8,068 nt of DNA, taken from the NCBI GenBank assembly GCA_002697005.1, contig NZUD01000024.1, positions 1-8,068 on the forward strand. Direction: 5' to 3'. This document shows positions 5,514-8,068 of the stretch, one piece after another. The notes beneath the pieces were generated by a model. The model was not told where the DNA came from, ran no database searches, and saw nothing but the letters and a program-made list of their open reading frames with translations. The DNA is from Chloroflexota bacterium (GTDB taxonomy: Bacteria > Chloroflexota > Dehalococcoidia > UBA3495). Positions within the stretch are counted from its first letter, which is position 1. Each line of letters begins with the position of its first letter. Position numbers and translations under genes: made by a program.

Positions 5514-6725
5514 CTATATGGTCCCCTGCCTGTTCATCTCAGCCAGTTCTTCTTCGCACAACCCCAACCATGACGCGTAGATGTATTGGTTGTGCTCGCC
5601 GACTACCGGCCCGGCGTGTTCCACTGCTCCGGGTGTTTCGCTGAACTTGGGGACGACCCCAACCATCTTGGTCAGGCCCAGCTCAGGGTCGTCGATATCT
5701 ATGATGTCTTCTCGGGCCTGGTAATGGGGGTCGTCCATTATCTGGGCGGCGTCGTAGACCGGGCCTACCACTCCTCCGGCGGGGATGAGTTGATCCAAGG
5801 TCTCCTTCAGTTCGCGTTGGCTTAGCCAGCCATTCAGTTCGTCATTGAGCGCGTCACGGTTCTCTAGGCGGGCGGCGTTGTTTTTGAACTCAGGACGTTC
5901 TAACAACTTTTCCATACCCATGGCCTTGGCTAAGCCCTCAAATGTGCTCTGTGAGGTGGCCGAGAGGCCAAGCCATCGGTCGTCGGCAGTCTTGTACAGA
6001 CTGCGGGGCGCGGCATCTGGGAAGTCGTTGCCCACTCGCTCCCGGTTGATGCCCAGCATGTCGAACATTGTGATGTGCGGGATGCAGAGCCGGAACAGAG
6101 GTTCAAACAGACTTACGTCTACCACTTGGCCTTTCGCATTGGTATCTCCCGAGGCGTCTCTATGATAGAGCGCCATCATTCCGGCCATGGCTCCGAATAC
6201 TCCGGCGATCTCATCAGCGAGTGGGATCGGTGGGAGGACTGGCGGCGTGTCCTGGAAGCCAGTCATGCCAACAAAGCCGCTCATGCATTCGGCGATGGTG
6301 CCGAATCCTGGCCGGTCTTTGTACGGGCCGGACTGCCCGAACCCGGAGTAGCGCAGCATCACCAACTTGGGGTTCACCGCTTGCAAGTCGCCCGGACCCA
6401 GCCCCCAGCGTTCCATGGCGCCGGGGCGGAAACCCTCGATTAAGACATCAGCCTCTTTGGCCAGCTTTTTAAGGAGTTCTTGACCTTCTGGCGTACCTAG
6501 GTTTAGGGTTACGGACTTCTTGTTTCGGGAGTGGACCTTCCACCACAGTGAGACACCATTGGCAAAAGGACCCCAATTACGGAGTGGGTCGCCCGTGCCG
6601 GGGCGTTCCACTTTGACTACCTCAGCCCCGAAGTCGGCCAGCAGGCTGCTGGCGGTGCCTCCGGCTACGATGATTGATAGGTCCAGGACTTTCAGCCCAG
6701 CGAGAGGTCCCTGGGAAGTGGTCAA
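5514..6725 (-). CDS. CaiB/BaiF family (class III) CoA-transferase
   Basis: Transfers CoA between carboxylic acids through an enzyme-bound aspartyl-CoA intermediate; the acids are not identifiable from sequence. From the chosen start it is 403 aa, the normal length for the family. The N-terminal block PLAGLKVLDLS and the segment LLADFGAEVVKVERPGTGDP are typical, as are SRNKKSVTLNL, LIEGFRPGAMERWGLG and LRYSGFGQSGPY. The catalytic Asp is expected in IPLADEIAG (Asp171 from this start). The C-terminal part has the usual VVGPVYDAAQIMDDPHYQARE block. I place the start at TTG 6725-6723 because GGAG sits exactly 6 nt before it; an upstream in-frame TTG at 6749 would add eight residues but leave that Shine-Dalgarno inside the gene. 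It is first in the minus-strand cluster, and its TAG is 1 nt before the rdgB ATG. It shares no pathway with its downstream neighbours. Confidence 0.93.
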   Translation of the reverse strand: MTTSQGPLAGLKVLDLSIIVAGGTASSLLADFGAEVVKVERPGTGDPLRNWGPFANGVSLWWKVHSRNKKSVTLNLGTPEGQELLKKLAKEADVLIEGFRPGAMERWGLGPGDLQAVNPKLVMLRYSGFGQSGPYKDRPGFGTIAECMSGFVGMTGFQDTPPVLPPIPLADEIAGVFGAMAGMMALYHRDASGDTNAKGQVVDVSLFEPLFRLCIPHITMFDMLGINRERVGNDFPDAAPRSLYKTADDRWLGLSATSQSTFEGLAKAMGMEKLLERPEFKNNAARLENRDALNDELNGWLSQRELKETLDQLIPAGGVVGPVYDAAQIMDDPHYQAREDIIDIDDPELGLTKMVGVVPKFSETPGAVEHAGPVVGEHNQYIYASWLGLCEEELAEMNRQGTI

Positions 6726-6731
6726 TATATT

Positions 6732-6735
6732 CTCC
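6732..6735 (-). promoter_or_regulatory. Shine-Dalgarno deciding the CoA-transferase start
   Basis: GGAG on the minus strand is separated by AATATA (6 nt) from TTG at 6725-6723. This spacing is ideal and favours that codon over the TTG at 6749, before which no comparable purine run is seen. Confidence 0.65.
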
Positions 6736-6756
6736 TGTTTTGAAGGCAACTGGCAT

Positions 6757-6787
6757 GACTGGATTCAGGTTATCAATGGTACCAGTC
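6757..6787 (-). repeat. Inverted repeat in the leader of the minus-strand cluster
   Basis: GACTGG (6757-6762) and CCAGTC (6782-6787) form a 6-bp inverted repeat with a 19-nt interior. It lies 22-52 nt upstream of the Shine-Dalgarno of the CoA-transferase. It could be an mRNA leader stem or a protein-binding site. A repeat of this size can arise by chance, so confidence is low. Confidence 0.25.
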
Positions 6788-6826
6788 GGCCTGCACCCAG
6801 AAAAGGTGGAAATAACGTGTCCTAGA

Positions 6827-6859
6827 ACCCCCGGATCTAGCCTGTAACCGAGTGGGGGT
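6827..6859 (+). promoter_or_regulatory. C/G-tract inverted repeat over the nuo promoter -35 region, candidate operator
   Basis: ACCCCC (6827-6832) and GGGGGT (6854-6859) form a perfect 6-bp inverted repeat with 21 bp between them, so the half-site starts are 27 bp apart. The right arm ends 3 bp before the extended -10 of the nuo promoter, and the interior covers where the -35 would be. A dimeric regulator bound here would affect nuo transcription and possibly the divergent cluster. As RNA from the divergent direction it could instead form a hairpin, without a following T-tract. Function is inferred only. Confidence 0.35.
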
Positions 6860-6862
6860 CTC

Positions 6863-6871
6863 TGATATAAT
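6863..6871 (+). promoter_or_regulatory. Extended -10 promoter of the nuo operon
   Basis: TGATATAAT contains a perfect TATAAT (6866-6871) preceded by the TG of an extended -10. No good TTGACA is seen 16-18 bp upstream (the best is CTGTAA at 6842-6847, 3 of 6), as expected for promoters relying on the extended element. The start site would be near 6878, leaving a leader of about 77 nt before nuoA. Confidence 0.65.
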
Positions 6872-6954
6872 CTGGAGCGATTCTGGGGCCGTCTGCCGCG
6901 GTCTCTGTTTGCCTTTGTTAATTTGTGCCCTAGTTTTGGGGTAGATGATTGCCC

Positions 6955-7338
6955 ATGTTAGATAACTATTTCCGAGAGTACGGACTCATCGCCATATTCA
7001 TGGTGGTGGCCATCGGTGTCCCCACCAGTATGCTGATGATGTCGTCCATGGCCGGCCGCATCGGACTCCGCCCGAACAAACCCACTGAGGTTAAATCCGA
7101 CACCTATGAGTGCGGAGTTGAGCCCATCGGTGGGCGGTGGGAGTTGTTCAACTTCCGATATTACATGTTCGCAATCCTTTTTGTGATCTTCGATGTTGAA
7201 GTTGTGTTCCTCTATCCTTGGGCGGCTAAGTTCAACCAACTAGAGTTGTTCGCTCTGATTGAGATGGCCGTGTTTGTCGGTATCTTGTGCGTGGGTCTGG
7301 CTTACGCCTGGCGTAAGAATGATCTGGACTGGGGTTAG
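6955..7338 (+). CDS. nuoA: NADH-quinone oxidoreductase subunit A
   Basis: Membrane subunit of respiratory complex I (the ND3 homologue), located next to the quinone-binding region. The 127-aa protein has three predicted membrane helices at about 9-31, 68-90 and 97-118. The long loop between helices 1 and 2 carries the family signature [15 protein letters not shown] (48-62, Cys53), followed by [26 protein letters not shown]. Asp80 and Glu82 are the conserved membrane acids of this subunit. I use ATG 6955 as the start; an in-frame TTG at 6949 would add only two residues. No strong Shine-Dalgarno is seen at the usual distance, only GGGGTAG 10 to 16 nt upstream. It is the first gene of the operon; its stop overlaps the Shine-Dalgarno of nuoB. 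Confidence 0.97.
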   Translation: MLDNYFREYGLIAIFMVVAIGVPTSMLMMSSMAGRIGLRPNKPTEVKSDTYECGVEPIGGRWELFNFRYYMFAILFVIFDVEVVFLYPWAAKFNQLELFALIEMAVFVGILCVGLAYAWRKNDLDWG

Positions 7339-7346
7339 GAGCGCTC

Positions 7347-8000
7347 ATGTCGTTAGAGTTGTCACCGGGCGACGGCCCCCTGCAGTCACGAACGTGGGAC
7401 TTGGACCGGTATGAAGGTTCGTTGGTACAGGACCTAAAAGATTCGTCCATCGAACCTCTGGCCGAACCCACTATAGAAGTCCCAGACGACCTGAAGAACA
7501 ATCTCATGATTACGTCGGTTGACGCCTTGGTGAACTGGGGTCGTAAATCGGCTCTCTGGCCGGTGACCTTTGGATTAGCATGCTGTGCCTTTGAGATGAT
7601 TGCCAGCGCCATGGGCCGGTTCGACATCGCCCGGTTCGGCATGGAAGCCTTCCGCGCCTCTCCTCGCCAGGCTGACTTGATGATTGTGGCAGGGACAGTG
7701 ACTTGGAAAATGTCCCCGGCCATCCGCCGTATCTACGACCAGATGGCCGAGCCAAAATGGGTGATCTCCATGGGCGTCTGTGCCACCAGCGGCGGCCCTT
7801 ACTACGGTTCCTACAGTGTGGTGCCGGGCGTTGACCACATCGTCCCCGTGGACGTCTACGTTCCGGGATGTCCACCGCGACCTGACGCCTTGCTCTACGG
7901 GATCATGGCACTGCACGAAAAGATTAAGAAGTATCACAACCTACCCGATGGCCCGAACCTGAATCCGTTCCGGGGCGGCCCTAAGGAGGAGAACTCCTAG
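7347..8000 (+). CDS. nuoB: NADH-quinone oxidoreductase subunit B
   Basis: Peripheral-arm subunit of complex I that holds cluster N2, the last iron-sulfur centre, which passes electrons to quinone. The four cluster ligands are visible: the adjacent pair Cys79-Cys80 ([10 protein letters not shown]), Cys145 ([11 protein letters not shown]) and Cys175 (VPGCPPRPD). Other family blocks are [11 protein letters not shown] (62-72), [18 protein letters not shown] (95-112) and [10 protein letters not shown] (134-143). Length is 217 aa, with a polar N-terminal extension of about 50 residues, similar in size to that of E. coli NuoB, and a short proline/glycine-rich tail. AGGAG (7337-7341) is 5 nt before ATG 7347 and begins within the nuoA stop codon, indicating coupled translation. 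Confidence 0.98.
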   Translation: MSLELSPGDGPLQSRTWDLDRYEGSLVQDLKDSSIEPLAEPTIEVPDDLKNNLMITSVDALVNWGRKSALWPVTFGLACCAFEMIASAMGRFDIARFGMEAFRASPRQADLMIVAGTVTWKMSPAIRRIYDQMAEPKWVISMGVCATSGGPYYGSYSVVPGVDHIVPVDVYVPGCPPRPDALLYGIMALHEKIKKYHNLPDGPNLNPFRGGPKEENS

Positions 8001-8068
8001 ATGGCCGTTCAGCAACTGACCGGCGATGAGTTATCCACTTTGGTCTACTCTGGGGTCCCGGACTCGCT
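8001..8068 (+). CDS. nuoC: Start of the third nuo-operon gene, probably complex I subunit C (partial)
   Basis: ATG 8001 directly follows the nuoB stop with no gap, and a strong AAGGAGGA (7983-7990) lies 10 nt upstream. The open frame continues to the window edge, beginning MAVQQLTGDELSTLVYSGVPDS. No family motif is reached in these 22 residues, so the nuoC name rests on the usual nuoA-nuoB-nuoC order. The Shine-Dalgarno partly overlaps a small possible hairpin (AGGA 7987-7990 with TCCT 7995-7998), probably of no effect. Confidence 0.7.
   Translation, partial: MAVQQLTGDELSTLVYSGVPDS

Noticed and set aside
6726..6860. Minus-strand promoter for the CoA-transferase cluster
   Set aside because: Candidates such as TTACAG-17-TAGGAC match consensus poorly; a promoter must exist here or be non-canonical, but I cannot place it.
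6945..6965. Six-residue open frame (ATG at 6945) overlapping the nuoA start, considered as a leader peptide
   Set aside because: Too short to be supported, with no distinctive codons; likely chance.
7232..7723. 163-codon open frame antisense to nuoA/nuoB
   Set aside because: It lies opposite the highly conserved NuoB coding region and its product has no plausible domain.
1..8068. CRISPR arrays, transposases, integrases, toxin-antitoxin or defence genes
   Set aside because: No regularly spaced repeats and no such protein motifs were seen on either strand.

Overview
This 8.07-kb window is a compact, gene-dense bacterial chromosome segment of moderate-to-high GC. It has short intergenic gaps, ATG/TTG starts and translationally coupled genes. 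The mix of genes is what one sees in Chloroflexota of the Dehalococcoidia/SAR202 type: complex I genes beside CoA-transferase and acyl-CoA-dehydrogenase-fold oxidoreductases, plus molybdopterin biosynthesis. That assignment is an inference from gene content and is not proven by any marker here.

Left part (1-2738). A CAU-anticodon tRNA with an encoded CCA tail lies on the minus strand (130-205). It has a plausible promoter upstream and a hairpin downstream. Diverging from it on the plus strand are three genes: an acidic 141-aa protein I do not recognise (359-784), an alpha/beta-hydrolase esterase that overlaps its end (777-1571), and a group-D flavin monooxygenase of the acyl-CoA dehydrogenase fold (1593-2738). 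Their spacing suggests one operon with a possible catabolic role, but the substrate cannot be read from sequence.

Middle part (2810-6725). Five genes run on the minus strand, read from high to low coordinate: a CaiB/BaiF CoA-transferase, rdgB (XTP/dITP pyrophosphatase), moaA, rnhA (RNase HI) and moaC. Gaps are 1, 9, 12 and 45 nt, so this is very likely one transcription unit. MoaA and MoaC carry out the first stage of molybdenum cofactor synthesis (GTP to cyclic pyranopterin monophosphate). RdgB and RNase HI are nucleic-acid and nucleotide housekeeping enzymes that travel with them. The rdgB gene carries an in-frame insertion of about 35 codons made of nested inverted repeats. This is the most interesting anomaly in the window.

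Right part (6726-8068). A short divergent intergenic region holds a perfect extended -10 promoter and a C/G-tract inverted repeat. It precedes nuoA, nuoB and the first codons of a gene in the nuoC position, the start of a respiratory complex I operon running off the window.

I found no CRISPR array, transposase, prophage, toxin-antitoxin pair or recognisable novel defence system. Apart from the rdgB insert, the unknown small protein and a few candidate regulatory structures, the window reads as ordinary metabolic genome.
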